Assembly (NCBI GenBank): GCA_050633205.1
Contig: JBOEGA010000010.1
Location: 38,625 to 102,624, forward strand
DNA: 64,000 bases
Source: CBDHHC01 sp050633205
GTDB taxonomy: Bacteria; Pseudomonadota; Alphaproteobacteria; Rhizobiales; CBDHHC01
Direction of reading: 5' to 3'
The translations under genes were made by a program, and so were the position numbers. Positions 1-9,476 of the stretch are shown here, one piece after another; the first letter of the stretch is position 1; every line of letters begins with the position of its first letter. The notes beneath the pieces were generated by a model that searched no databases, was not told where the DNA came from, and saw only the letters and a program-made list of their open reading frames with translations.

Positions 1-1709
1 TTGTTGCCCCCATGATCAGGGCACTGAAGGCGCGAAATATTCCAGTGGCCGGAGCTGACCGGATCAAGATTACTGAACAGCTTGCGGTTATGGATTTGCT
101 GGCGCTTGGTGATTTTCTTTTGATGCCTGAGGATGATCTTGCACTTGCAACGGTTATGAAGAGTCCGTTTTTTGATTTTACGGATGATGACCTTTTGACA
201 TTTGGTTATGAACGGAGGGCTTCACTCTGGGAGGCTTTGACGAAGGGGACAGACCTTGATCCGTCATATGAAGAGGCTGTTGTTACAATTAAGCAGTGGC
301 TTGCCCGGGCTGACCTTGTGCCGCCATACGAGTTTTTTGCAGGGGTATTACTGACGCGAGAGAGGCGTTCGCGGATTATCAGCCGCCTTGGGCCAGAGGC
401 CGGGGATGCTATGGATGAATTTCTCAATATGGCAATTCAGTATGACGATTCTCACCCGCCGTCTCTGCAGGGGTTTCTTTCATGGATGCGCAATGCTGAT
501 GCGGAGATCAAGCGGGATATGGAACAGGGGCGCAATGAAATCCGGATTATGACCGTTCATGGTGCCAAGGGACTTGAGGCAGAGATTGTGTTTATGCCGG
601 ATACCTGTTCCCAAAGAGGGGCGCAGGCTTCGCAAAGTGTTCTGGATGTTGTGCCAGATGCAGAGAATGATGGCCGGAGCCAGTTGCTGTGGTCGTTACC
701 TGGAACAAAGCAGCAGGAGATCATCAATGATGCCCGTGATGAAATTTCCCAGGCTGACCGGGAGGAATATAACCGGTTGCTTTATGTGGCGATGACACGG
801 GCACGGGACCGACTTTATGTCTGTGGTTTCGAGAGCAAAAGAGGCCGTGATAAAGGCTGCTGGTATGACCTGATTTATGATGGGCTGGAGTTGAATTTAA
901 AGACGACTAAAGATCATCGGGGGAATACGGTCTGGCAGTATGGCAGTGAGCAGCGGGATGCTCCTGACAGGCCTAGCAGTTCTGTGGAAGAACGTGAAGA
1001 TGCAATTATTCCACCTGAATGGGCCGCGAGGAAGGCACCGGGTGAACCTGTCCGGTCAATTCCGGTTTCGCCCTCTACAATTATTCCGCTGGAGGTTGAG
1101 GAAGATCAGGAAATTGATCATGGAGACCAGATTGCAATTTCTCCGGGTAAACTGAGCGACAACAACCGTTTTCTTCGCGGTTCATTAACGCATGCACTTT
1201 TGGAGCATTTACCGGAAATTGACGTGAATCTATGGGAACGGGCTGCGGAAAAACTCGTGAATATACGTGCATCAGGCGTGAATCAGGCGTTAAGAGACGG
1301 TATTGTTCGCGAGACCCTAGAAGTGTTGCGAAGCCCGGAATTCGGGGCGCTGTTTGGTCCGGGCAGTCAGGCGGAAGTTTCACTGGTGGCCAAGATTCCG
1401 GAAGCTGAAACTGGCGGGAATCCGGTGACAATTGCCGGACAAGTGGACCGAATGGTCGTTCTTGATGATGAAGTTCTGCTGGTTGATTATAAAACGAACC
1501 GCCCTCCACCACATAATGTTGAAGATGTCGCGGAAACCTACATCATGCAGCTTTTTGCTTACAAGCGCGCTATTAAAGAAATTTATACTGATAAATCAGT
1601 CAGATGCGCGTTGTTGTGGACTGATGGACCTCGATTAATGGAAATTCCATCACATATAATTGACGCCAAACAGGCAGAACTTGTGCGTGTGGGACAGCGT
1701 CGTACTTGA
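1..1709 (+). CDS. addA: AddA helicase-nuclease, C-terminal part (5' end outside window)
   Basis: This is the C-terminal portion of the AddA subunit of the AddAB double-strand-break repair helicase-nuclease, which unwinds and resects DNA ends for RecA. The frame is open from base 3, and the residues before the first ATG (VAPMIRALKARNIPVAGADR) already fit the family, so the start lies upstream. UvrD-type motif V (RIMTVHGAKGLEAEIVF) and motif VI (NRLLYVAMTRARDRLYV) are intact. The C-terminal PD-(D/E)XK nuclease is visible as GSLTHALLEHLP, GQVDRMVV and LVDYKTNRPPP. trxA follows, an order common in alphaproteobacteria. addB would be expected upstream, outside the window. Confidence 0.93.
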   Translation, partial: VAPMIRALKARNIPVAGADRIKITEQLAVMDLLALGDFLLMPEDDLALATVMKSPFFDFTDDDLLTFGYERRASLWEALTKGTDLDPSYEEAVVTIKQWLARADLVPPYEFFAGVLLTRERRSRIISRLGPEAGDAMDEFLNMAIQYDDSHPPSLQGFLSWMRNADAEIKRDMEQGRNEIRIMTVHGAKGLEAEIVFMPDTCSQRGAQASQSVLDVVPDAENDGRSQLLWSLPGTKQQEIINDARDEISQADREEYNRLLYVAMTRARDRLYVCGFESKRGRDKGCWYDLIYDGLELNLKTTKDHRGNTVWQYGSEQRDAPDRPSSSVEEREDAIIPPEWAARKAPGEPVRSIPVSPSTIIPLEVEEDQEIDHGDQIAISPGKLSDNNRFLRGSLTHALLEHLPEIDVNLWERAAEKLVNIRASGVNQALRDGIVRETLEVLRSPEFGALFGPGSQAEVSLVAKIPEAETGGNPVTIAGQVDRMVVLDDEVLLVDYKTNRPPPHNVEDVAETYIMQLFAYKRAIKEIYTDKSVRCALLWTDGPRLMEIPSHIIDAKQAELVRVGQRRT

Positions 1710-1795
1710 CGTGAGCAGATTACGTTCTTACTTTCGGGGTGAATAATTTCCGGCCATATTATGGCGGAACTGGATAATTGAAAGAGAGGTTCCCT

Positions 1796-2119
1796 ATGGC
1801 AACTGTAAATGTGTCCGACGCGACATTTGAAGAGGAAGTACTAAAATCCTCTGAGCCAGTTGTGGTTGATTTCTGGGCTGAATGGTGTGGTCCATGTAAA
1901 CAGATCGCTCCTGCACTGGAAGAGCTTTCGAACGAGCTTGCAGGCAAAGTTAAAATTGCCAAGATGGACATGGAAGCAAACGAGAAAATCCCTCAGGAAC
2001 TGGGCATTATGAACCTTCCTACAATGCTTTTGTTCAAGGATGGCAAAGTGGTTGATACCAAAATTGGTTCATCTCCCAAAACAGCTATCGAGAAATGGAT
2101 TAACGAAGCTATTGCTTAA
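1796..2119 (+). CDS. trxA: Thioredoxin
   Basis: A 107-aa cytoplasmic thioredoxin, a dithiol reductant for ribonucleotide reductase and other disulfide substrates. The redox site WCGPCK is intact, and the family's usual VVDFWAEWCGPC and LPTMLLFKDGK segments with the cis-proline are present. The ATG at 1796 is chosen over an upstream in-frame TTG (1778) because AAAGAGAGG (1781-1789) sits at the right distance and MATVNVSD is the normal N-terminus. It lies 86 bp after addA and is followed by a hairpin with a T-run (2206-2229), so it is probably the last gene of its transcript. Confidence 0.97.
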   Translation: MATVNVSDATFEEEVLKSSEPVVVDFWAEWCGPCKQIAPALEELSNELAGKVKIAKMDMEANEKIPQELGIMNLPTMLLFKDGKVVDTKIGSSPKTAIEKWINEAIA

Positions 2120-2205
2120 TCCCCTAGGTTATCAAAGATAATCTATCTTTTGCGTTCAAGCGCCACGCAGGCTGCGCGCCTCAATGGCGCTAGTCCTCAG
2201 AAAAG

Positions 2206-2229
2206 TTTGAGAAATTTTCTCAAATTTTT
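2206..2229 (+). terminator. Rho-independent terminator after trxA
   Basis: TTTGAGAA and TTCTCAAA form an 8-bp stem with a 3-nt loop, followed at once by TTTTT. The position fits the end of trxA. Confidence 0.6.
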
Positions 2230-2309
2230 CATCGTCCATCAAACAACAGATGAGTTATCCTCAATGTTGTCAGATAATAATACCCCTTTTCAAAAATAGT
2301 GGTAGAATC

Positions 2310-2338
2310 AGGCTCTGGGTTTTCTCAGGGCCTTTTTT
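2310..2338 (+). terminator. Terminator-like hairpin upstream of the nucleotidyltransferase gene
   Basis: AGGCTCTG pairs with CAGGGCCT (one G-U pair), followed by seven T. It lies between the trxA terminator and the next start codon at 2394. It would therefore end a short transcript starting after 2230, or attenuate the next gene. No ORF of useful size lies between the two hairpins. Confidence 0.5.
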
Positions 2339-2393
2339 TGTATGCATTTTAGCTATACAATGCGCGGTTCCTTCAACAACAGCGAGGAACTAT

Positions 2394-3002
2394 ATGGATA
2401 ATTTGCAATTCATTCGCATTATTAGAAGCAACCCTGTTTTCGATACCCTTATTGAACGTTTGCCGGAACTGGAGCTCAAAGATGTCTGGATCGCCTCCGG
2501 TGCGCTGTTTCAGACGGCCTGGAACCATTTGACTGACAGAGACCCTGAATATGGTATCAAGGATTACGATATCATCTATTATGACGCCTCTGATCTGTCA
2601 TGGGAGACTGAAGACCGTGTCATTACTGATGCGGCAGACATGTTCAAGGATCTGGATGCTGATCTGGAAGTTAAAAATCAGGCAAGAGTGCCGATCTGGT
2701 TTCCTGAAAAGTTTGGAAAGCCTTATCCACCGCTAAAACAATCACGGAAATTTATTAATCGTTTTCTGGCAACTGTCTGCGTTATTGGTATTCAGCCGAA
2801 AAAAGACTGTATCAATGTTCATGCGCCATATGGCTTTGTTGATGTGAGTAATATGTATATCAGGCCAAATCTGACATCGACTTTTCAACCTGGAATTTAC
2901 CTGAGCAAGATGAACAGGTGGAGGGAATCATGGCCGGAATTACAAACCGATGATCAGGGCAAGAAGGTTTATCTTAAATATTGCCATGACGGCGACACAT
3001 AA
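2394..3002 (+). CDS. Nucleotidyltransferase family protein (DUF925/NTP_transf_6)
   Basis: A 202-aa protein of the nucleotidyltransferase-like family once called DUF925. The segment SGALFQTAWNHLTDR followed by IKDYDIIYYD carries the G-rich turn and the DYD acidic pair expected for metal binding in the polymerase-beta-type fold. The substrate of this family is not established. ATG 2394 is chosen because AGCGAGGA precedes it by about 6 nt; a longer frame back to 2250 would run through a terminator-like hairpin and adds no conserved sequence. Its 3' end overlaps the convergent lipoprotein gene by 29 bp. Probably cytoplasmic. Confidence 0.8.
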   Translation: MDNLQFIRIIRSNPVFDTLIERLPELELKDVWIASGALFQTAWNHLTDRDPEYGIKDYDIIYYDASDLSWETEDRVITDAADMFKDLDADLEVKNQARVPIWFPEKFGKPYPPLKQSRKFINRFLATVCVIGIQPKKDCINVHAPYGFVDVSNMYIRPNLTSTFQPGIYLSKMNRWRESWPELQTDDQGKKVYLKYCHDGDT

Positions 3003-3363
3003 ACTTTACCTTTGCAAGGCTCGCTGAATCCGTGCCTACCTGCCCGCGTTTCAGGGCAGGCGGGTTTGATTGCTCAATAAGTTCCATATAATAAGGGTAT
3101 TCAGACGCTGAGCTGCTTTTTGTGCTGGCATGGCCACAGACATGCAGTCCAGCCTCGCCAGGGTGCTTTTTAACGCGATATGGGCCCAGCTTAACCGAGG
3201 AAGCCAAAACCTGCTGTACACCCTCCTTAACAGCCTTCTCCTGCCCACTGGAGAGTTTTGCAGCGTCTTTTTTGCCAACACTGGCTGACGGGGGCAGTAT
3301 GCGCGCATTACAGCCTGTCAGAAGCGCTATCAGAGTTGCTGCTATGAGAATGTTGACCTTCAA
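2974..3363 (-). CDS. Small predicted lipoprotein, unknown function
   Basis: A 129-aa protein that starts MKVNILIAATLIALLTGCNA, a clear lipoprotein signal with lipobox LTGC, so the mature form should be lipid-anchored at Cys18. I do not recognise the mature domain. It has a Lys/Ser-rich stretch and three further Cys residues (HVCGHAS and KFMCRRH). The start codon is TTG, supported by AAGGA seven bases upstream. The 3' end overlaps the convergent nucleotidyltransferase gene by 29 bp, so the two transcripts would be complementary at their ends. Confidence 0.72.
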   Translation of the reverse strand: MKVNILIAATLIALLTGCNARILPPSASVGKKDAAKLSSGQEKAVKEGVQQVLASSVKLGPYRVKKHPGEAGLHVCGHASTKSSSASEYPYYMELIEQSNPPALKRGQVGTDSASLAKVKFMCRRHGNI

Positions 3364-3432
3364 CGGTTCATCCTTCTTTAGAGATCAGAATTAGGCCTGT
3401 CTTAGCAATGATTTATGGAAATGTGAAGGCGT

Positions 3433-4071
3433 TTACAGTTTTGGTATGGGTATATCCTGTGAAGCGTCCGGAATTTTGTAACCTGCCTGAAATGCAGCTC
3501 TTTCAGCCAGTTGCAGGTACCAACGGTGGATATTGCCGTATTCAGTCATATCAATCTGATGGAACTCATAGCGGCTGATCCAGGGCCATATGGCGGTGTC
3601 AGCAATTGATATATCTGTTCCTGCTACGAAGTCCCGACCTTCAAGCCTGTTATTCAATTCTTTATAGATGCGCTTAGCCTGAGTATGAAAGCGTTCCTCA
3701 GCATATGGAGACTTGCCCGGATTGAATTTCAGGAAATGATGCGCCTGCCCCAGCATTGGCCCCTGAGCTGCTGCCTGCCACATGAGCCACTGGATTGTTT
3801 CCCATCTGGCTTTTTCTTCAGTTGGCAGGAGTTTTTTACTTTTTTCAGCCAGATAGATTGCGATTGCGGCCGATTCTACAAGGTTGAATCCTGTTTCATC
3901 ATCGAAAATTGCGGGAATTGCATTATGAGGACTGATTTTGAGAAATTCAGGATCATGCTGCTGGCCCTCGGAAAGGTTAACCGGATGAACCTGATAGGGT
4001 ATGGCCATTTCCTCCAGCGCAATGGAAATCTTGCGCCCATTCGGTGTTGACCAAGTGTACAGATGTATCAT
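3433..4071 (-). CDS. Glutathione S-transferase, Nu/YfcG-like
   Basis: A 212-aa cytoplasmic glutathione S-transferase. The N-terminal thioredoxin-like domain (IHLYTWSTPNGRKISIALEE, NAIPAIFDDE, then ESAAIAIYLAEK) has the TxNGxK signature of the YghU/YfcG (Nu) group, which often acts as a glutathione-dependent disulfide reductase. The helical C-terminal domain contains SIADTAIWPW. The start at 4071 is preferred over one 18 codons upstream because AGGGAG precedes it and MIHLYTW is the normal N-terminus. It is divergently transcribed from the next gene. The physiological substrate is unknown. Confidence 0.88.
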   Translation of the reverse strand: MIHLYTWSTPNGRKISIALEEMAIPYQVHPVNLSEGQQHDPEFLKISPHNAIPAIFDDETGFNLVESAAIAIYLAEKSKKLLPTEEKARWETIQWLMWQAAAQGPMLGQAHHFLKFNPGKSPYAEERFHTQAKRIYKELNNRLEGRDFVAGTDISIADTAIWPWISRYEFHQIDMTEYGNIHRWYLQLAERAAFQAGYKIPDASQDIPIPKL

Positions 4072-4216
4072 TGCAGCTTTCTCCCTGTTCATCTTTATAA
4101 ACAAGCCGTTTACAAAATTTACCATAACATCTTTTTAAGCCTGTTCTGTTAGATTTTATTCAGAAAAAGTCTGGGTGGACAGGCTTTTGTTTCAATTTAC
4201 GAATGTGTTTTAGTGA

Positions 4217-6466
4217 ATGTCTGATTACGCAGAACATGGGCAGGCGCCTGCATCTTCCAAAAGTTCGAACTCTCTGTTGCTTATCAGCTTTATGAGTTCG
4301 CTGTTTCTCAGCGCAATGCTGCTTTTTGCCATTCAGCCTATGTTTGCGAAAATGGTATTGCCACGACTTGGTGGTGCGCCTGCTGTGTGGTCTGTGGCTA
4401 TGTGCTTTTTTCAGGCAATGCTCCTTGCCGGTTATGCCTATGCGCACGGCCTTATCCGGTGGTTTGGCCTGCGAAAGGGTATTTCCATTCATATGGTTGT
4501 GCTTTTTCTTGCGATTACCACACTTCCAATCGGTATTGCAGCAGGTTGGGATAGTCCTCCTGAAACGGGTATTCGCCTCTGGGTTGTCGGATTGCTGACA
4601 TTTTCTATTGGACTGCCGTTTTTTGCCTTGTCTGGTAATGGACCTCTATTGCAAGCCTGGTTTTCACGTTCGGACCATCATCATGCGAATGATCCGTATT
4701 TTCTTTATGGAGCCAGTAATTTTGGCAGTTTACTGGCGTTGCTGTGTTATCCGGTTCTGCTGGAACCCAATCTCAGGCTTAATGAACAAAGCATGGCATG
4801 GTCATCAGGGTTTATTGTACTGACTATCCTGGTGGGCCTTTCTGCGATGTTAATCTGGAATAACGGGCGGGCTGTTCAGAAAACACAGGAGACTGAGACT
4901 AAAACTGAAGATTTTGGCTGGGTTCGCCGTATAAGCTGGGTTTTACTGGCTTTTATACCATCGGCTCTGCTTGTTGCAGTTACCAATCATATTACTACTG
5001 ATGTAGCCGCTGCCCCGTTTATGTGGATTGCTCCGCTTTCTCTATATCTGATAACATTTATTATTACATTCCAGCGCAAGCCAATTCTCAGCCAGAAGCT
5101 TATGGTACTGGTTCAGCCGTTTCTAATCGGCGGGTTGCTGGCGAGTATATTGTTCCCAATATCGAAGTTCTGGCTGGTTTTCCTTTGTATTCACCTGCTG
5201 GCATTTTTTGTAACGGCTATGGTTTGTCACGGGCGATTGGTAGAGCTACGCCCCAAGGCGAAGGATCTGACCGAGTTTTATCTCTGGATGTCTTTTGGCG
5301 GGATGCTTGGCGGATTGTTTGCCGGGCTGGTTGCTCCTTATGTGTTCTCTACAGTCGTAGAATATCCTCTGCTGATTGTGCTGGGTCTGCTGGCAAGGCC
5401 GGGCATTACTTCTTTGACTAAAATGGCAACTTTACGCCAGATATTGATTATAGCTCTGTCCATAATAGCTATTACGGGAATAGCCTATCTGGTGAATTAC
5501 GTGCACCAGGGTGAGGTTATAGCCAAACTTCCTGCGGCTTATATTATTATCTGCGCCCTGCTTATTACGGCTGTGATTGGTTCCAGGCAGACCCCGTTGT
5601 GGATGGCTGGATTTCTGGCGGCTGCCTTTATCAGTGGTCCTCTATTACAGCCTAATGCCAGTAAAAAAGAGAGTTTTCGCGGCTTTTTTGGTGTGAATTA
5701 TGTTTCTGAATCCTCTGATGGAAAGTACCGGCTGTTAACTCATGGAACAACTCTTCACGGGGCTCAGAAGATTGATGGGGCATCTCCCCCCGAACCTCTG
5801 ACCTACTACCATTATGACAGTGCTTTTGCAGATGCGTTCAAGGTTTTAAGGAAAGACCGTGAGTTAAAAACTGTTGGTATTGTGGGGCTTGGGGCTGGAA
5901 GTCTGGCCTGTTACAAGCGCCCGGATGAGCTATGGACTTTTTATGAAATTGATCCGCTTGTGGTGCAGATCGCGTCTGACAGCTCCCGATATACATTTCT
6001 TTCAGATTGTGCGCCCAAGGCTCCGGTTATTATCGGAGATGCCAGGCTGACATTGCAGAAAGACAAAAAACTCAAGTTTGATTTTCTGGTTATTGATGCA
6101 TTTTCTTCAGATGTGGTGCCTGTTCACCTGCTGACTGTTGAAGCACTGAAAATGTATGAGGCCAAGCTGAATGAAAACGGGGTTTTGCTGCTTCATATAT
6201 CCAACCGCAATATGAATCTGGCTCCGGTGGTGAGTGCTTTAGCCAAGAAAGCCGGATTTTCCGGTATGATCGGGTTGAAAGAGCCAAAGAAGGATGCCGG
6301 AAGATATAAAACGGCTGCCAAGGTTGCTGTTCTGGCTAAAAATGCGGAGAGTTTAAAAGGATTTCAGGGGTTAGAAGACTGGTCTCCATTGCCAGAGCCG
6401 TCAGCCAAGGTCTGGAAGGATGATTATTCAGATGTTCTTGGGGTGATACTTGAGGGGCTTTATTAA
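4217..6466 (+). CDS. Membrane protein with C-terminal spermidine-synthase-like domain
   Basis: A 749-aa fusion protein. Residues ~20-490 contain many hydrophobic helices (at least ten by eye). Residues ~520-749 form a Rossmann methyltransferase/spermidine-synthase-like domain with VGIVGLGAGSLACY (nucleotide-binding loop), FYEIDP (acidic end of strand 2) and DFLVIDAFSSDVVPVHL. Such fused spermidine-synthase-like proteins are widespread, but their substrate is generally not known, and polyamine synthesis should not be assumed. No good Shine-Dalgarno is seen before the ATG, and its coding start is inferred from the first ATG. A palindrome overlaps its stop codon. Confidence 0.82.
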   Translation: MSDYAEHGQAPASSKSSNSLLLISFMSSLFLSAMLLFAIQPMFAKMVLPRLGGAPAVWSVAMCFFQAMLLAGYAYAHGLIRWFGLRKGISIHMVVLFLAITTLPIGIAAGWDSPPETGIRLWVVGLLTFSIGLPFFALSGNGPLLQAWFSRSDHHHANDPYFLYGASNFGSLLALLCYPVLLEPNLRLNEQSMAWSSGFIVLTILVGLSAMLIWNNGRAVQKTQETETKTEDFGWVRRISWVLLAFIPSALLVAVTNHITTDVAAAPFMWIAPLSLYLITFIITFQRKPILSQKLMVLVQPFLIGGLLASILFPISKFWLVFLCIHLLAFFVTAMVCHGRLVELRPKAKDLTEFYLWMSFGGMLGGLFAGLVAPYVFSTVVEYPLLIVLGLLARPGITSLTKMATLRQILIIALSIIAITGIAYLVNYVHQGEVIAKLPAAYIIICALLITAVIGSRQTPLWMAGFLAAAFISGPLLQPNASKKESFRGFFGVNYVSESSDGKYRLLTHGTTLHGAQKIDGASPPEPLTYYHYDSAFADAFKVLRKDRELKTVGIVGLGAGSLACYKRPDELWTFYEIDPLVVQIASDSSRYTFLSDCAPKAPVIIGDARLTLQKDKKLKFDFLVIDAFSSDVVPVHLLTVEALKMYEAKLNENGVLLLHISNRNMNLAPVVSALAKKAGFSGMIGLKEPKKDAGRYKTAAKVAVLAKNAESLKGFQGLEDWSPLPEPSAKVWKDDYSDVLGVILEGLY

Positions 6467-6475
6467 AAAGCCCCT
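6453..6475. terminator. Palindrome between convergent genes
   Basis: AGGGGCTTT and AAAGCCCCT form a 9-bp stem that includes the stop codon of the spermidine-synthase-like gene. It lies between two convergent genes and could end both transcripts. There is no clear T-run on either side, so confidence is limited. Confidence 0.4.
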
Positions 6476-6489
6476 GCAAAATGATGTTC

Positions 6490-8052
6490 TTAGCGGCTAG
6501 CAATTCTTCTATAGGCGTCAAAACCTGCCATAAGCACGTTGAAGAGCCTTTTTGCAGATTCCTTACCACCTTCTGCAGTTAATGCGCGGTGATCATCTGT
6601 TGCCTTTTTAGGAGATGCGTGAACCCATGCATGAATACCACATGCTCCTCCCATTGCCTGCGACCAGTCCCAGAAATATACGGCAGATCCGGCAGCGGCT
6701 CTACGCATAGCCCTTCTTACCGGATCAAGATTTAATGGCGGATGCCAACGGGCAAGTCTTGAACTCTTATTGTTCATCAAGGTGTTGTATTCCCTGATTT
6801 CCTCTTTGCTCAACGCACTGCATGTAGATGAAGAGCTGCCTGAGCGTCTTGCAAAATCTGGCAGGAATGCTGCATCAGGCGGGCCTATAACCATTACTGA
6901 AGCTTCCGGAGCCAGACTTTTGAAAATCTGAACCAGCTGGTTGAATTTCTTTTCATAGGCCTTTGCATCTGTAATAGGGTCAAAACCTTCATTTGTGCCG
7001 TAATTTAATATAATCAGGCTTGGTTTCAGGCTCTGAATATCGCGCTGAACAAATTCAGCATCCAAATTTTGTACAAAACCTACTGTAGCCCCCGGAACGC
7101 CAAGATTTACGTATCTTACACCCGGCTTGTCGTGACCAGACTGCCATGACATGACTGTGATAGGCTTCCCACCTTCAGGAAAAACACTGATAGAGCTTGC
7201 GGTTTTTGGAAAACGGACGCGCCTCATACCATATTGCAGAGTATTGGTTTCTATTATCTGCTGGTGTGAACCATCGGGGCCCTGCGCCCAAACAATTGCC
7301 CTTCCATATTCAGGACCTGTAAAGAAGCTGATTTCAGCCCATGCAAATGGTGAGCCTGTGCTGTTAAACTGTACAGATGCGTTTGGATCGGACGAGGTAT
7401 AGGTCACGCCTGTTAAGCCAAACAACTCACCTTTTTTACCGGAAAGGCTGTTTTTAACTTCCCACTTTCCTGTGCTTGCGATACGGATGCCACGCGCTCT
7501 GAAAAACGGAAAAACCGGGCCTGGCATCGTCATGCCTCTGCCACTGTTACCAAAGCGGGCCTGAAACATTTCACGAAGATCACCAGTGAACTTATCCCGC
7601 GCAATATGTTCATCTCCAAGGTGAAGAATAGTAACAGGTTCATTGCGCTTGCCTGTACTCACATCACCAAGGGCTCTAAAGAATTTTGCCAGACCGATTT
7701 TAATCGGGGTGTCTTTTATAAGGTTAATTGTACCTGAGGGCTGAGGAGGCAGATCTATGATTGTCGGAGTGATCTTCTCCGTCTTAGCGAGTTTTGTCGG
7801 GGAATTCTTTTTGGGAAGCATTCTTTTCAATGCTTCTATGTCATCAGCAACTTTTTTCTGGCGTATAGGAAGCTGATCCGCTTTCCGAACTCTATTAACC
7901 TGCCTGGAGGTATCATTGGCAAAAGCCGCATCCTGCCCGATCATGACCATAGCACACAAAACAGCAGAACAAACTCTCAGCACACTACCTATTGTATATA
8001 GAGGCACTTGCCCGTTTTTATCTTTTTTATTTATTATTTTATTCGACCACAT
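6490..8052 (-). CDS. Exported SGNH-hydrolase-like protein with altered nucleophile motif
   Basis: A 520-aa protein with an N-terminal membrane/signal segment (VLRVCSAVLCAMVMIGQ) and a large SGNH-fold domain resembling peptidoglycan or polysaccharide O-acetylesterases of the Ape1 type. Block I reads LHLGDEHIARDKFTG where GDSH would be expected, so the Ser nucleophile is Glu. Block III LNYGTNEG keeps its Asn, and a late DDHRALT supplies Asp/His. It may be a non-catalytic acetyl-polysaccharide binder. ATG 8052 with AGGTGG upstream is chosen over GTG 8064. It lies 36 bp downstream of a second SGNH gene, probably in one operon. Confidence 0.75.
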   Translation of the reverse strand: MWSNKIINKKDKNGQVPLYTIGSVLRVCSAVLCAMVMIGQDAAFANDTSRQVNRVRKADQLPIRQKKVADDIEALKRMLPKKNSPTKLAKTEKITPTIIDLPPQPSGTINLIKDTPIKIGLAKFFRALGDVSTGKRNEPVTILHLGDEHIARDKFTGDLREMFQARFGNSGRGMTMPGPVFPFFRARGIRIASTGKWEVKNSLSGKKGELFGLTGVTYTSSDPNASVQFNSTGSPFAWAEISFFTGPEYGRAIVWAQGPDGSHQQIIETNTLQYGMRRVRFPKTASSISVFPEGGKPITVMSWQSGHDKPGVRYVNLGVPGATVGFVQNLDAEFVQRDIQSLKPSLIILNYGTNEGFDPITDAKAYEKKFNQLVQIFKSLAPEASVMVIGPPDAAFLPDFARRSGSSSSTCSALSKEEIREYNTLMNNKSSRLARWHPPLNLDPVRRAMRRAAAGSAVYFWDWSQAMGGACGIHAWVHASPKKATDDHRALTAEGGKESAKRLFNVLMAGFDAYRRIASR

Positions 8053-8088
8053 ACCCAACACCACCTACTAAATGCCCGAAATATTAAC

Positions 8089-9393
8089 TCACTGTTTCCA
8101 GGTAAAATCGTCTACACGACCCGGTTTCGGAGTTAATGTTTCACCACTAACAAGAACCCTGTAATAGGGGGTTTCCTTGATTGGCACACGACGCTTTGCA
8201 TCTTTCAAGCTCAAATCATTTGCTGACGTTACAGAAGCCAGTGCAGTCAGCCCGGAGCCAACCTCATCAGCAATGATATCACCTGTTATTGCACTTACAG
8301 ATCCGGGATTGTTTCTTACACCAGAACCTGACAAAACTGTGTCAGAAATTGGAGGGCGCACAATCTTGATTCCCTCGATAAGCTTTCCACCACTCTTCTT
8401 TGCCTTGTTATCAGTTTTTGCTCCGCCCAGAAACCTGGCAAAAAAGCTTTCCTTTTCCTCTTTTTTCAAAGGTTTGGCATTTTCCGGGGTTTTTCCTGAA
8501 TATCTTTTCGATATTTTGGGCTTATTCGAGTTATCTTTTGCTATCCGCGACTGTTCCTCTCTGGCACCTGCCAAAGGTATATTACGTTCAGCTTTTGCAA
8601 GCTTCATATCTCTGCGGATTTCTTTTTCAACAAAGTGTGCAAGCTTTCTGTACCCACGGCCAGTCAAATGTACACCGTCATTCTCCCGGATACGTCTCAC
8701 ATTACCATTAATATCCGGGCCAAATGCACTGTACCGATTAAACTGGTCTGTAAAACCATTCCAAGTATCAATAAACTTTACACCATTAAGAAATGCATGT
8801 TTGCGGAAAACATCATTTAACAACTGCATTTTCTCATTCAGTTTAGGGCTTCGCATGATAGGCAGGCCGACCCAGTAAACAGCAACATTTTTACTTTTCA
8901 GGGACTTCAATTTAGCATCAATGCGGTCTCCAAGGATTTTACTCCATTCTTTGGTGCCGACTTTATGCCCTTTGCGGCCCTTATAAATGGTTGATAGCTC
9001 CTTCAGGCCGATCAGGACGATAACTATGTCCATTTTATCCTGTGCAACAAGAGCTTCCAGATCATTTTTCCAGTTGAACCCTCTCGAAACTGCCAAGCCT
9101 GAACTATACTTAATACGGCTTTTTAATTCTATATTTCTATCTTTCGAGAATGCACTTACCAGGCCGTTATATGTACCCTGTGCGAGGGATGCTCCTACAA
9201 CATAAACCTTATATTTCCCCCCCTGAGGAAAAGGCGTAATGTAGGTTTTGGACAACTGATCAGACTGGGCATTGGCGACAAGGGTACTACTGCCTGTAAA
9301 TGTGAATGAAAGTACAAGCAGACATAAGAAGCCTGTAAGGGCCTGATGTCCTGAATTTAAGCCTGCTTTTATAAAATGCATCAGATGTTTCAT
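8089..9393 (-). CDS. DUF459-type SGNH-fold periplasmic protein
   Basis: A 434-aa exported protein. An N-terminal hydrophobic stretch ending near VANAQS looks like a signal peptide. Residues ~55-265 match the DUF459/SGNH fold: VYVVGASLAQGTYNG (block I, GAS instead of GDS), IVLIGLKEL where GxND is usual, and NDGVHLTGRGYRKLA (block V Asp/His). The C-terminal ~170 residues are Lys/Gly-rich and low-complexity, perhaps a wall-associating tail. Ser and His remain, but the block I Asp and block III Asn are lost. It is first in a likely two-gene operon with the other SGNH protein. Role in envelope polymer modification is inferred only. Confidence 0.75.
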   Translation of the reverse strand: MKHLMHFIKAGLNSGHQALTGFLCLLVLSFTFTGSSTLVANAQSDQLSKTYITPFPQGGKYKVYVVGASLAQGTYNGLVSAFSKDRNIELKSRIKYSSGLAVSRGFNWKNDLEALVAQDKMDIVIVLIGLKELSTIYKGRKGHKVGTKEWSKILGDRIDAKLKSLKSKNVAVYWVGLPIMRSPKLNEKMQLLNDVFRKHAFLNGVKFIDTWNGFTDQFNRYSAFGPDINGNVRRIRENDGVHLTGRGYRKLAHFVEKEIRRDMKLAKAERNIPLAGAREEQSRIAKDNSNKPKISKRYSGKTPENAKPLKKEEKESFFARFLGGAKTDNKAKKSGGKLIEGIKIVRPPISDTVLSGSGVRNNPGSVSAITGDIIADEVGSGLTALASVTSANDLSLKDAKRRVPIKETPYYRVLVSGETLTPKPGRVDDFTWKQ

Positions 9394-9476
9394 TCTTTAT
9401 TCGTGCTCTTTATCATCAGGATTGATACTGAAAGTACCTTTCTCAGTGTCTCCCCATCTATCGCTTGTTACACAGG

